Shown: one piece after another, positions 8,156-16,178 of the stretch | How the letters are laid out: every line of letters starts with the position of its first letter | Position numbering within the stretch: the stretch's first letter is position 1 | Assembly: GCF_016403105.1 (NCBI RefSeq) | Contig: NZ_CP046155.1 | Coordinates: 3,873,906 to 3,937,905 of the forward strand | Direction of reading: 5' to 3' | DNA: 64,000 nt | Origin: Leptolyngbya sp. BL0902 | Lineage (GTDB): Bacteria > Cyanobacteriota > Cyanobacteriia > Phormidesmidales > Phormidesmidaceae | Made by a program: the position numbers and the translations under genes | The notes under the pieces: model-generated | What the model was told of the DNA's origin: nothing | Database searches by the model: none | The model's input: only the letters and a program-made list of their open reading frames with translations

Positions 8156-11100
8156 CATCCCGTGGATGGTCAGGTTAATTTCCTGGAGCCCTTCGCTGGC
8201 TTCTGTCAGGGTGACAGTGGCGGGCTGGGCTGGGCTACCGTTCACGCGTAGTTGATAGGTGCCTGTCCGCAGGTTCCCCAGGAAGTAGATACCCGCCTGG
8301 TTGGTCACGGAGAGAAGAGGCGTACCGTCGCTGGCGGAGATGGCTTCGACGCGGGCTCCGGCGACGGGGTTGCCCGCTGGGTCAAGCACCCGTCCGGCCA
8401 CGGTGTAAGCGCGGGTGATGGGAATGGGAACGGGCGTGTAGCTGCCAGCGGTGACTTCGACAGCGTAGGCGGTTTGGGCAGGTTGGCCATCGATGGGGAA
8501 ACCCGCCGGGTCGAGGTCGAGACGGTGGAGGCCGGGGGGCAGACGCAGAAAGATGCCGTTGGCTTGGCGCTCAAACTGGTTGGGCCGCAGGGGGCGATTA
8601 TTCACGGCGATCAGCAGTTCAGCGTTGTCGAGGTAGAGGGGGTCGTCATCGTCGCGCTGGCCGTTACCGTTGCGGTCTAGGAAGGGCTGCACCCACAGGC
8701 CCCCCTCCTGGCGCAGATAGTCGAAGCGCGAATCCCGCGACAGCACCCTCGCCTGGGTATTGACGAAGGGCACTAGCTCAATGCGGTAGCTATCATTGCT
8801 GCTGAGGACAGAGGTTCCGGCATACCGGGCGCGAAGCATCACACCGGGCAAAATGGCTGTGCCTACCGAGGCCACCAGCCCATTGCCTTGGCTGCCCAGG
8901 CCATAGCCCAAATCCATTTCCCAGAGGTAGCGGCCATCAATGGCGCGGCCCGGAGAACGATAGCGCCAGCCCACGGTGGTAAGTTCGTTGTTGCCAGCGG
9001 CTTGGGTTTCGTAGCCCACCCGCAAAAAGTGGCCTTGGCTAAAGTCTCGACTTTCATTGAGCTTGACGTTGAGTTCGCTGTTGCTGCTCAGTTCGTTGCC
9101 AAAGCTTCGCAGTTCCGCCCGATCTAGCCGCGAGAGCAAACTCCAGCGAAAGTTGTTATTGGTGGTGTAGTCTACGTTGCCGTTGACGTTGAAGTTGGGG
9201 ACGCTATAGAAAAACGAGGCCCCGGCAATGAGGGCATTTTCTCGACTGTTGCCCCCCACCCGCAGCCGCAGCCCAGGCATAGCCTGCCAGCTGGCCTGGA
9301 ACCGCGAGGTGATGGGGTCGGTGTTGAGGTCGAGACGGAATCGGGTGGAGGGTTCGTAGGTGAGGGCAGTATTGACAGCGACTTGGTCAGCCCCGCCCGC
9401 TAGGGTAGCTGCCATCCGCACAGGCACCCCCTCCGGCTCGTAGAAGATTTCCCCCAGGCCAAAAAGCGCCCCATCCTGCACCACCCCCGCCCCCAGGGTG
9501 AGTTCATCCGACACCCCATAGCGATAGGCAACCCCCGCCATTACATTGTCAAAGCTGCCCAAAAACTCGTTGGGGGGCAACACCCGCCCCGCCCCCACCG
9601 AGGCCACCAGGGTCGATGTTCCCGCTGCCAGTCGGCTGGGCAAGGTGGAGAAGGTGGCCGGACGCACCTCCGGTTCGGCAGTGAGCTGGCCGTTGGGAAA
9701 CAGCAGCACCTCGTAGCGCCCCCCCTGGGCAGGGACATCCTCAAAGCGATAGACACCGCTGGAATCTACCAGGGTTTCGGCAATCACATTGCTACGAAAG
9801 TTGAGGGTGAGCTGCACCAGGGTATTGGGCGGAGCTTCTCCGGTGATGGTGCGCCCCACCACATCCGCCTGACGCCGCAAACTGGGGTTAAAGCCGCCGC
9901 CACTAGAGAAAAAGGCCGGATCGTAGCCAAACCGCTGAATGGTAGTCACACCCCAAAACGGGTTGCCACTGGTGCCGTTGACGCTGGGCCAAAAGGTAGG
10001 CTGAGACCCCACGGCATAGTCGGCTTCATCGGATTGGTTGAGGTATTGCAGCTCCGACAGGCTCCAGGTGCCGCTATCGAACAGATCCTGCTGGTTCATG
10101 CGGACAAACCAACTTCCGCCCAACAATCCGCCCAGAGCAGTGAGCTGTCCTTGGTTATCGTTGACGCCATTGCCGCCAAAGAAATCCATCCGTTGAGCCA
10201 CGGTGGTGGCGGTGAAGGGCTCTGAAGGCACCACGGGCAGGCCGTCCGTCACCACAGGTAGCTCGGCAAAACGCCCCCGCTGAAACTGCCCCGCCCAGGG
10301 CGGATCTAACCGCAGGGCATAGTTGGCAATGTCAAAACTGGTGGGCACCCCCAGCCGCTGCTCAATCTCCGCCACCGAGATGGCTAGTCCTAAGCCTGGA
10401 TCGGCAATCAATTCAGCAGGATCCAAACGGATCACCAAACCGGGCGACCGTAACTCCCACTCACCACTCTCCAAGACCGTGCGCTGAAGCTGAAGCGCCT
10501 GGGCCACCGCATCAAAGGGCACCAGCCAGTTTTCCAAATCCACCGCTTCCACGCCGTTTTCGGCCCCACGCACCAAAACCCCCACCCTCTGCGCCCGGTC
10601 GCCCACCTGAATCCCCACCGGAAACACCTCCAATTCCGCCGAAGGAGTGGCCATCGGCTCCAGAATCACCGGGTCGGCAAAGGCATCCTCTGCATTGATA
10701 GCCTCTGCATTCTCCAAGTCCTCTAATGCTGGGGATTCTGCATTGATATCGGCTAAATCCTCAAAACCCTCTGAAGCAGCAACAGGGCTTGGCTCCATGA
10801 TGACTGGATTCGGGAAGGCATCTTCTAACGTCAAGTTGTGATCGGCTTCTATCGCTTCAGCAGGCTCAATCGCTACGGGCGTGATGACTTCAGCAGGGTC
10901 AACAACTTCAGGGGTGATGACTTCAGGCGTGATGACTTCAGGTGCGACAACTTCAGGCGTGATGACTTCAGGCTGAATTGCTGCGGGTTCAATGACTTCA
11001 GGTGCGACGACTTCAGGCGTAATGACTTCAGGCTGAATTGCTGCGGGTTCAATGACTTCGGGCGCAACGACTGGGGGGGCCGTCACCGCCACAGGGGCCG

Positions 11101-11539
11101 CTGGCATCGTGGGGGCAAAGGCAGGAGCCTCTGGGATAACGGGTGCTGCCAGGTCTGCGGCAGTGCCCAGCGTCCCAAAGTCTTCTATGGTGCTGGGAAC
11201 GGCTGTGCCCGGAGCTTCGGCTAATTCAGGCACCCTGGTGATGACGGGTTCTGGGGCCATCATCGGCACCTCTGGAATCACCGGGATTTCTGAAAACACG
11301 GGTTGGGCCGTGGTTCTGGGTTGCGCCGCTGCCAGATCAGACGGGGCTTCGGGCTGGGCAGATGGGGCAATGGTGGGGGGCTCCATGGCCTCAGGCTGAG
11401 CCACCAGGGCATTGGGGTCAGTTTGATCGGTATCCACTGGCTCCATGGCCAGGGCCGGATCAGACAGGGTGGCCTGCCCCAGGGAGACTACACTCCCCAA
11501 ACAGGGCACGACTAAAACCAGGCGAGAGGGGCGTGACAT
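8138..11539 (-). CDS. Usher-like outer-membrane fimbrial assembly protein (1133 aa)
   Basis: Predicted outer-membrane platform of a chaperone-usher pathway. A signal peptide covers residues 1-31 (hydrophobic core, ends ALA). Residues 35-270 are an unusual Pro/Glu/Ala/Val-rich stretch including a repeat (158-223). A small domain at about 305-415 precedes a long alternating-strand region (about 430-950) with many aromatic and Gly residues, as in an usher barrel. 'DRNGNGQRDDDDP' near 950 looks like a calcium-binding loop, and residues 1045-1115 form a carboxypeptidase-regulatory-like beta sandwich ('AGRVLDPAGNPVAGARV', 'GIYFLGNLRTGTYQLRV'), as in usher C-terminal domains. Usual ushers are about 800 residues; the excess is the N-terminal insert. 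It follows the chaperone and pilin-like genes on the same strand, which supports the call. The last residues (GMPAPSF) come from a repeat-like hairpin. Confidence 0.72.
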   Translation of the reverse strand: MSRPSRLVLVVPCLGSVVSLGQATLSDPALAMEPVDTDQTDPNALVAQPEAMEPPTIAPSAQPEAPSDLAAAQPRTTAQPVFSEIPVIPEVPMMAPEPVITRVPELAEAPGTAVPSTIEDFGTLGTAADLAAPVIPEAPAFAPTMPAAPVAVTAPPVVAPEVIEPAAIQPEVITPEVVAPEVIEPAAIQPEVITPEVVAPEVITPEVITPEVVDPAEVITPVAIEPAEAIEADHNLTLEDAFPNPVIMEPSPVAASEGFEDLADINAESPALEDLENAEAINAEDAFADPVILEPMATPSAELEVFPVGIQVGDRAQRVGVLVRGAENGVEAVDLENWLVPFDAVAQALQLQRTVLESGEWELRSPGLVIRLDPAELIADPGLGLAISVAEIEQRLGVPTSFDIANYALRLDPPWAGQFQRGRFAELPVVTDGLPVVPSEPFTATTVAQRMDFFGGNGVNDNQGQLTALGGLLGGSWFVRMNQQDLFDSGTWSLSELQYLNQSDEADYAVGSQPTFWPSVNGTSGNPFWGVTTIQRFGYDPAFFSSGGGFNPSLRRQADVVGRTITGEAPPNTLVQLTLNFRSNVIAETLVDSSGVYRFEDVPAQGGRYEVLLFPNGQLTAEPEVRPATFSTLPSRLAAGTSTLVASVGAGRVLPPNEFLGSFDNVMAGVAYRYGVSDELTLGAGVVQDGALFGLGEIFYEPEGVPVRMAATLAGGADQVAVNTALTYEPSTRFRLDLNTDPITSRFQASWQAMPGLRLRVGGNSRENALIAGASFFYSVPNFNVNGNVDYTTNNNFRWSLLSRLDRAELRSFGNELSSNSELNVKLNESRDFSQGHFLRVGYETQAAGNNELTTVGWRYRSPGRAIDGRYLWEMDLGYGLGSQGNGLVASVGTAILPGVMLRARYAGTSVLSSNDSYRIELVPFVNTQARVLSRDSRFDYLRQEGGLWVQPFLDRNGNGQRDDDDPLYLDNAELLIAVNNRPLRPNQFERQANGIFLRLPPGLHRLDLDPAGFPIDGQPAQTAYAVEVTAGSYTPVPIPITRAYTVAGRVLDPAGNPVAGARVEAISASDGTPLLSVTNQAGIYFLGNLRTGTYQLRVNGSPAQPATVTLTEASEGLQEINLTIHGMPAPSF
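10873..11066. repeat. Coding tandem repeat: Glu-Val-Ile-(Thr/Glu/Ala)-Pro units
   Basis: Degenerate 15-bp units in the usher gene encode EVITP, EVVAP, EVIEP and AAIQP pentapeptides, repeated some 13 times. A larger higher-order unit of about 75 bp appears twice nearly unchanged. The peptide would be an extended, acidic, proline-rich spacer between the signal peptide and the usher body, perhaps spanning peptidoglycan. Copy number is likely to vary between strains. Confidence 0.85.
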
Positions 11540-11714
11540 AGGCGTTTCAGAAACTTGGGCAACATGTCGGTCAAGGCGCTGGCAATGGGGGCCGTTGGGG
11601 GGAATATCTGCGGTAGTCGCCCCTCGTTCTGCGCCATACCCCCCCGCGTAGAGCCGTGGCCTAGGAGTGGCAGCGGTTCACTCCTGGGCCGTGGGGCGCA
11701 TGGGATAGCGATCC

Positions 11715-12521
11715 CTAGGGGGCTGAGAAGGTTACAGGAATGCTAAAGGGCAGAGTTTCTTGGCGACCGTTGACAAACCAAGTCAGGGTGCCGCTGAGGG
11801 TGTAGGTACCCGGCGTCAGCGCCGTAGCGGGGGCAATCATCAGGTTGCGATCTCCGCCTGCAATCACCGTCGTGGCGTTGTGCCTGCCGCTGGCTACAGT
11901 GGTGCCCTCCCGCGACAGCGCCCAGTCGGTGATGGGGCGGGCAGTGGCATCCCCTGCGTTGGCCACCAGCAGGGCAATCCTGCCCTCTGCGGGGCGGGCG
12001 GTGGCGGAAAGCACATCCAGGCTGGGCAACACTTGGCCCTGGCGCACATAGACGGTGACACCGATGCGTGGCCTTACGCCAATGGTCATCCGCCCTGGAG
12101 TATCGGTGGGGGTAGCATTGAGGGGCTCGGTAAACACAACGGCGCGAAATTCGCCCTCGCCCAGGCTGGGCAACAACTGAGACACCAGCCGCACCCGCCG
12201 CGTTTGGCCCGGTTCAATCACTAACTCGCGGGGAGAAAATAGAAGGTAAGGGGTCAGATCCTGCTCTGAGGTCGCGCCCAGTTCCACACCATCTCGTCCG
12301 TAGGTAAACGGCATCGCGTAAATCCTCACCCGCTCTGGCGTTTGCCCCGTATTCGACAGGGTAATCACCGCCTGGGCTTGGCCCTGGGTAGCCGCTTCTT
12401 CAATCACCATAGGACTGACCGACAACCGTGCTAGGGCCGGAGCTTCAACGGCTCCTAAAACCAGCGCAGCCAGGGCCAACGGACGCAAGGCAACAGCCAA
12501 CCAACGAGGGCTAGACATCAT
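11715..12521 (-). CDS. Periplasmic fimbrial chaperone, PapD-like (268 aa)
   Basis: Predicted periplasmic chaperone that caps pilin subunits and delivers them to the usher. Residues 1-31 form a signal peptide ending ALA. Two immunoglobulin-like domains follow: domain 1 (32-150) contains 'LSVSPMVIEEAATQGQAQAVITLSN', 'LLFSPRELVIEPGQTRRVRLV' and 'GEFRAVVF', the characteristic G1-strand and hinge region of PapD-family chaperones; domain 2 (155-268) ends in a beta-rich tail. An archaic-type chaperone is the nearest match by pattern. It sits 126 bp downstream of a small secreted protein and 175 bp upstream of the usher, the usual subunit-chaperone-usher order. Confidence 0.85.
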   Translation of the reverse strand: MMSSPRWLAVALRPLALAALVLGAVEAPALARLSVSPMVIEEAATQGQAQAVITLSNTGQTPERVRIYAMPFTYGRDGVELGATSEQDLTPYLLFSPRELVIEPGQTRRVRLVSQLLPSLGEGEFRAVVFTEPLNATPTDTPGRMTIGVRPRIGVTVYVRQGQVLPSLDVLSATARPAEGRIALLVANAGDATARPITDWALSREGTTVASGRHNATTVIAGGDRNLMIAPATALTPGTYTLSGTLTWFVNGRQETLPFSIPVTFSAP

Positions 12522-12647
12522 GATTCATCCCAATTCAAAACATCAATGTGAACGAACAATCCACCTCAGCTTGGCCCCGGTGTCTGTGCTGCCGTTAGCG
12601 ATGGAACAGCCCTGCTGTCAACAGCCACCGACCCCGCCAGGGCTTGC

Positions 12648-13085
12648 CTAGGGCGGCGTAGTAGTCACGGTGATCATCACCTGATAGCTGTAGGTACCAG
12701 GAGCAAAAATACTGCCAGCAGGGCGTTCCACCACCATCGACACCGACAACTCCGTGGTTCCGGTTGGCAGCGGCACAGGGCCACCTGCGCTGGTGGCAGT
12801 GCCGCCAGGAAAAGTAACGGTCGCGGTTCTCTCCGTTCCACCCGGATCTAAATTTGGCCCTCCTTCAAAGGTGGGAGTGTCTACCATCACCGTGGCACTG
12901 ACAAACTCTGGCACCTCAATGGTGAGGGTGGTTGGGGCATCCGTTTCTAGGCGGTTAAAGCTGCCAACGGGCTGCACCAGGGGGCTAGACAGGGGGTCAG
13001 AAAACGTAACAGGTTGGGCTAGGGCCGAGGGCGCAAACAACACCCCTACCCCCGCCAAAGCGGTAGTAGCCAGGAGGCGACGCAT
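12648..13085 (-). CDS. Small secreted protein, putative fimbrial subunit (145 aa)
   Basis: Signal peptide (MRRLLATTALAG...ALAQP), then about 120 residues rich in Thr, Val, Pro and Gly with alternating beta strands and no cysteine. A TTG at 13097 could extend it by four residues, but the ATG at 13085 gives a clean signal peptide. It shares no clear motif with the two cysteine-containing pilin-like proteins but ends in the same way (aromatic 'GTYSYQVMITVT' against 'GFYSYEVDVTALPQ'), so a common fold is likely. It lies 32 bp after the pilin-like gene at 13118 and before the chaperone, which makes it a candidate minor or tip subunit. Confidence 0.72.
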   Translation of the reverse strand: MRRLLATTALAGVGVLFAPSALAQPVTFSDPLSSPLVQPVGSFNRLETDAPTTLTIEVPEFVSATVMVDTPTFEGGPNLDPGGTERTATVTFPGGTATSAGGPVPLPTGTTELSVSMVVERPAGSIFAPGTYSYQVMITVTTTPP

Positions 13086-13117
13086 GATAACACTCAAGAA
13101 ACGGCAGGGTATCGAGC

Positions 13118-13591
13118 CTATTGGGGCAACGCCGTAACATCTACCTCATAGGAGTAGAACCCATCGGCCAAAGGCAGAAGCCCGGTAGCCGTCATGGAAA
13201 CGGAAACAAGTTCATTCAGGAGTGGGCCAGTTACATCAGCAACAATGGGGCCAACGGACAGGGCCGTTTGGCCCGCTAGCGTCGCTGTCGCGGTCCGAAC
13301 AGGAGTGGCGGTTTGTACGATAATTTCCCTAGGCTCCGCAACACTGAGATCCACGTCGCCATTGCAGGTGATGGGAACAGAACCCTCCGTATCTGTAATG
13401 AGCTGAGTCGGCAGGAGCGGATCAAGGATTAACCGCCCAGGGACAATCGCCGCTACATCAAAGACGCAGGTAGAAACAACCGTGCCGTTGAAGGGAACCG
13501 AAACCGTTTGGGCCTGGGCTATGCTAACTGTCCCTAGGCAGCTAGCAACAGCCAGAGATGACGCGATGGTAGTAGTTTTGAGCCAGTGCAT
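13118..13591 (-). CDS. Pilin-like secreted protein, copy B (157 aa)
   Basis: Signal peptide residues 1-27 (ends IAQAQ), then 'VSVPFNGTVVSTCVFD' and 'GSVPITCNGDVDLSV'. The two cysteines are placed as in chaperone-usher and spore-coat-U-type subunits, where they form one disulfide. The C-terminal 'YSYEVDVTALPQ' has the alternating hydrophobic pattern used for strand exchange. About half of the residues match the paralogue at 14051, including both cysteine contexts. The start ATG has an AAGG site upstream shared with the paralogue. Likely a structural fimbrial subunit, secreted by Sec to the periplasm. It is probably transcribed with the genes at 12648, 11715 and 8138. Confidence 0.78.
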   Translation of the reverse strand: MHWLKTTTIASSLAVASCLGTVSIAQAQTVSVPFNGTVVSTCVFDVAAIVPGRLILDPLLPTQLITDTEGSVPITCNGDVDLSVAEPREIIVQTATPVRTATATLAGQTALSVGPIVADVTGPLLNELVSVSMTATGLLPLADGFYSYEVDVTALPQ

Positions 13592-13750
13592 GATAAGGTC
13601 AACCTTTGGAAAAGAAGCCGTGGATGGGTAATGTCATCGGTTCAAGGAATCGTCTAAGCCAAGAAAAATCCGCAAGGCGAATGGTTAGATATAACAGGGC
13701 TTTTAGGTGCTTTAGAAGAATCGACTATACTGCTTTTACATAGTCAGTCT

Positions 13751-13782
13751 GGCCAATCCGGAAGAGCTGAAAAATTAGGTTG
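13751..13782 (-). promoter_or_regulatory. Conserved upstream element of pilin-like gene B
   Basis: The 32-bp block GGCCAATCCGGAAGAGCTGA... ending AAATTAGGTTG is nearly identical to the block at 14679-14710. It begins 160 bp before the start of gene B; the other lies 158 bp before gene A. Conserved sequence at a conserved distance suggests a shared promoter or regulator site that was duplicated with the gene. The rest of the 459-bp gap (13592-14050) holds no gene I can support. Confidence 0.6.
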
Positions 13783-14050
13783 ATCAAGTGACCACAGATA
13801 TCTTCTGTCTTGCTCTCTGGGAAAATTTCTTGTCGTTGCTATGCAAGTATTTGACGACACAGAGGTCATTAATAACAGGTCAAGCATGGCCTGATTTTCC
13901 GAGAGGTGAGCCCTTATCTCTATCGATTCTCACCGCAGCCCTAGGCCAACCTGAGTTCGGGATAAGCCAGAAGCTTCAGATGGCCTAAACGGGGGCCGAG
14001 TGCCCATTACACCCCACCCCCGTTTATCTAGCAGCCTAGGGCCGTTTGGC

Positions 14051-14521
14051 CTATTGCGGCACAGCGGTTACGTCTACGGTGTAGGCGTAGTCACCTTGGG
14101 CCAAGATGCCGCCCCCCGTGGCAGTCATGGTAACTTCCACATCTTCGGCGTCAATAGGCCCTGCGACAATCGTAGCGACTAAGCCAGCCGAATCAGCCGT
14201 CTCACCCAGCAACGTAGCCTCCGAGGCCACCGTGAGCGTGGCGGTTGGGTTTGCGGGATCTGCCACAGGAGCAGCGACAGTCAACTCAACGCCGCCGTTG
14301 CAAGTAATCGGGACAGAACCGGGGGTGGTGGTGGTCAACAGCGTAAGGTCAGCGGCATCAACCGCTAGCACCCCATCCGTAACGGCCCCAAAAGCACAGG
14401 TTGCGTTAATGGTGCCGTTGAAGGGTACCGATACCGTTTGGGCTTTGGCCATGCCAGCGCCCATAACGAAACTAGCGGCCACGAGCGATGACATGATGGT
14501 AGTTGTTTTGAGCAAATTCAT
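14051..14521 (-). CDS. Pilin-like secreted protein, copy A (156 aa)
   Basis: Paralogue of the 13118 gene: signal peptide 1-28 (ends MAKAQ), 'VSVPFNGTINATCAFG' and 'GSVPITCNGGVELTV' with the paired cysteines, and the tail 'YAYTVDVTAVPQ'. The central part is Ala/Thr/Val-rich, as expected of an exported beta-sandwich subunit. It is the first gene of the minus-strand fimbrial locus and has its own upstream region of more than 600 bp. The 459-bp gap before gene B, with a copy of the upstream element, means B could be expressed separately, so the two subunits may be alternatives. Confidence 0.78.
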   Translation of the reverse strand: MNLLKTTTIMSSLVAASFVMGAGMAKAQTVSVPFNGTINATCAFGAVTDGVLAVDAADLTLLTTTTPGSVPITCNGGVELTVAAPVADPANPTATLTVASEATLLGETADSAGLVATIVAGPIDAEDVEVTMTATGGGILAQGDYAYTVDVTAVPQ

Positions 14522-14678
14522 TACAATCTCAACCTTATGGAGAAGAAACAGTTGGATCTTGTGAAAAGAGACAAAGCTCTTTCGGATTCATCGCTGATCA
14601 GCCATGCAAATGCTGGAGCAACGCAAGACTTTCAGGATGGATAGAGGCACAAACTAACTACTAATACACAGCTTGAAT

Positions 14679-14710
14679 GGCCCATCCGGAAGAGTTGAAA
14701 AATTAGGCTG
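14679..14710 (-). promoter_or_regulatory. Conserved upstream element of pilin-like gene A
   Basis: The counterpart of the element at 13751-13782: GGCCCATCCGGAAGAG then TTGAAAAATTAGGCTG, with three substitutions. It lies 158 bp upstream of the gene A start. Function inferred only from conservation of sequence and spacing. Confidence 0.6.
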
Positions 14711-14746
14711 GTAGCGGATTAGTCTGGACACATGCCTGATCGTGCT

Positions 14747-14776
14747 TCGATATCCGTCATTACTTTTGGATATCGA
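14747..14776. promoter_or_regulatory. Dyad TCGATATCC-N12-GGATATCGA
   Basis: A perfect 9-bp inverted repeat with a 12-bp spacer, in the 637-bp gap upstream of pilin-like gene A (start 14521). Dyads of this kind often bind dimeric regulators. Further right (about 14800-14860) two related phrases, 'gggctgcatttgatc' and 'gggctacattgattc', make an imperfect direct repeat. Nothing else in 14777-15158 is clear. Confidence 0.4.
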
Positions 14777-15158
14777 TTTGATGCAAAAAGTTTGCTGCCC
14801 GTGGGCTGCATTTGATCAGCGAATCTTTGCAACCTATGGGCTACATTGATTCAACAAAATTGTCCAGAATACTTGTAGATGTCTCTGCCCCTGAAAAGAA
14901 AAGAGATCGGTACTGGTGAAAGGTAGGTGCTACCAGTTGGAAGCCAGAATAACACTTTTCAGACCTACTCCGTTCAATGAAAATACGGAAAAATCCTGAA
15001 GCCTCTGAACACATCTCCCCAAAGCGTTAGCGGAGAGGCCCCTTGATCGGCAGTGATGACAGCCTATTGATTATGAGCGAGGCTAGCCGTCGGTTGAGGC
15101 CCCTCTGTCCCCACTTCAACGCCCGAAAGGCTGACGTTAACCGCCCCCTGCTGAAGTG

Positions 15159-15923
15159 TCAGCCCGCCGTTAGCAAGGCTTGCGCCAGTTCCAAGGAGAA
15201 ATAATAGGCGTCCTTGGCCTCGCCCCAGAGGACTTCAAAGGGCTGGCTGGGTTCGCCCAGGTGGCTAATCACCAAGCTGGCCCCAGGCATGGGTTGGTTG
15301 CGGGTGTAGTCGTTGATCGTCACCACCGTCGGCAATCCAGCGGCCACGGAAGAGAGGACACCCTGCTGACTGTCTTCCAATACCAGGCAGCGTTCACGGG
15401 GCAAGTCCATCGTTTCGACAACGAGGTGATAGATATCTGGGGCGGGTTTTTTGGCGGGCACCATGTCTCCAGCGGCAATCATCTCAAACCAACCGGGGGA
15501 CTCTGGCCCTAGGAGCTGTTCTAGCAGGGGCAGCACCGAATCCTTGGCGCTGGTGGTGGCAATGGCGAGGCGCACATTTTGCTGACGGGCTTCGTCCAGC
15601 AATCGCCGTACTCCGGGCCGCAGGGGGATAACGTTGGCCATGAGCAAGTCTTTAAAATGTCGCCCCTTGGCTTGGTGCAAGGCGGTGATCAAATCCGTAG
15701 GATCGCCGTCTGGCAAGCCCTTGGGCTGGTAACGCTCGATGTAGTAGCGGATACGTTCCTTACCACCCGCCACTCGCAGCAGTTGGCCGTATAGACCCAC
15801 TGGCCACTGCCAGGGCAAACCCATTTCCTCGAAGGCGCGGTTAAAAGCGACCCGGTGGCCATCGCGCTCGGTTTCGGCTAGGGTGCCATCCACATCAAAA
15901 ATTAGTGCAGCGGGAAGGGTCAT
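15159..15923 (-). CDS. HAD-superfamily hydrolase, CbbY-like (254 aa)
   Basis: A haloacid-dehalogenase-type sugar phosphatase of subfamily IA. The motifs are: motif I 'IFDVDGTLAETERD' at residues 7-20 (nucleophile Asp), motif II 'IATTSAKDS' (Thr/Ser), motif III Lys in 'AKKPAPDIY', and motif IV 'CLVLEDSQQG' (Glu-Asp). The cap domain between motifs I and II fits CbbY, which removes the inhibitor xylulose-1,5-bisphosphate made by Rubisco; that substrate is inference from family resemblance. An open frame extends 54 codons upstream to 16085, but the ATG at 15923 puts motif I at its normal position, so it is chosen. Divergent from the cysteine synthase gene. Confidence 0.88.
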   Translation of the reverse strand: MTLPAALIFDVDGTLAETERDGHRVAFNRAFEEMGLPWQWPVGLYGQLLRVAGGKERIRYYIERYQPKGLPDGDPTDLITALHQAKGRHFKDLLMANVIPLRPGVRRLLDEARQQNVRLAIATTSAKDSVLPLLEQLLGPESPGWFEMIAAGDMVPAKKPAPDIYHLVVETMDLPRERCLVLEDSQQGVLSSVAAGLPTVVTINDYTRNQPMPGASLVISHLGEPSQPFEVLWGEAKDAYYFSLELAQALLTAG

Positions 15924-16178
15924 CGCATCAAAGACCGTAGGGGCGAGGTTTCCTCGCCCGTGGACACCGACGGAACAGCCGCCAGATTGAGGTTCCGATC
16001 CGCATCGGCAGTTCCCCAAGGACAGTGACCCAGAGGGGCAAAGGACAGGCAAAAGCACCCTGATTCTAGCCGAGAAGCCGCCCATTTCGCCGTAGGATGA
16101 AAAGGCAGCCTACCCGCCTGTTAAGGGTTTAGAACCTAGGGCTGGGTTAGGGCTCTGTTGTCAACGGCGACCACTGGA

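Noticed and set aside
15924-16085. N-terminal extension of the HAD phosphatase
   Set aside because: The extension is Cys/Gly-rich, places motif I far too deep, and the internal ATG fits the family.
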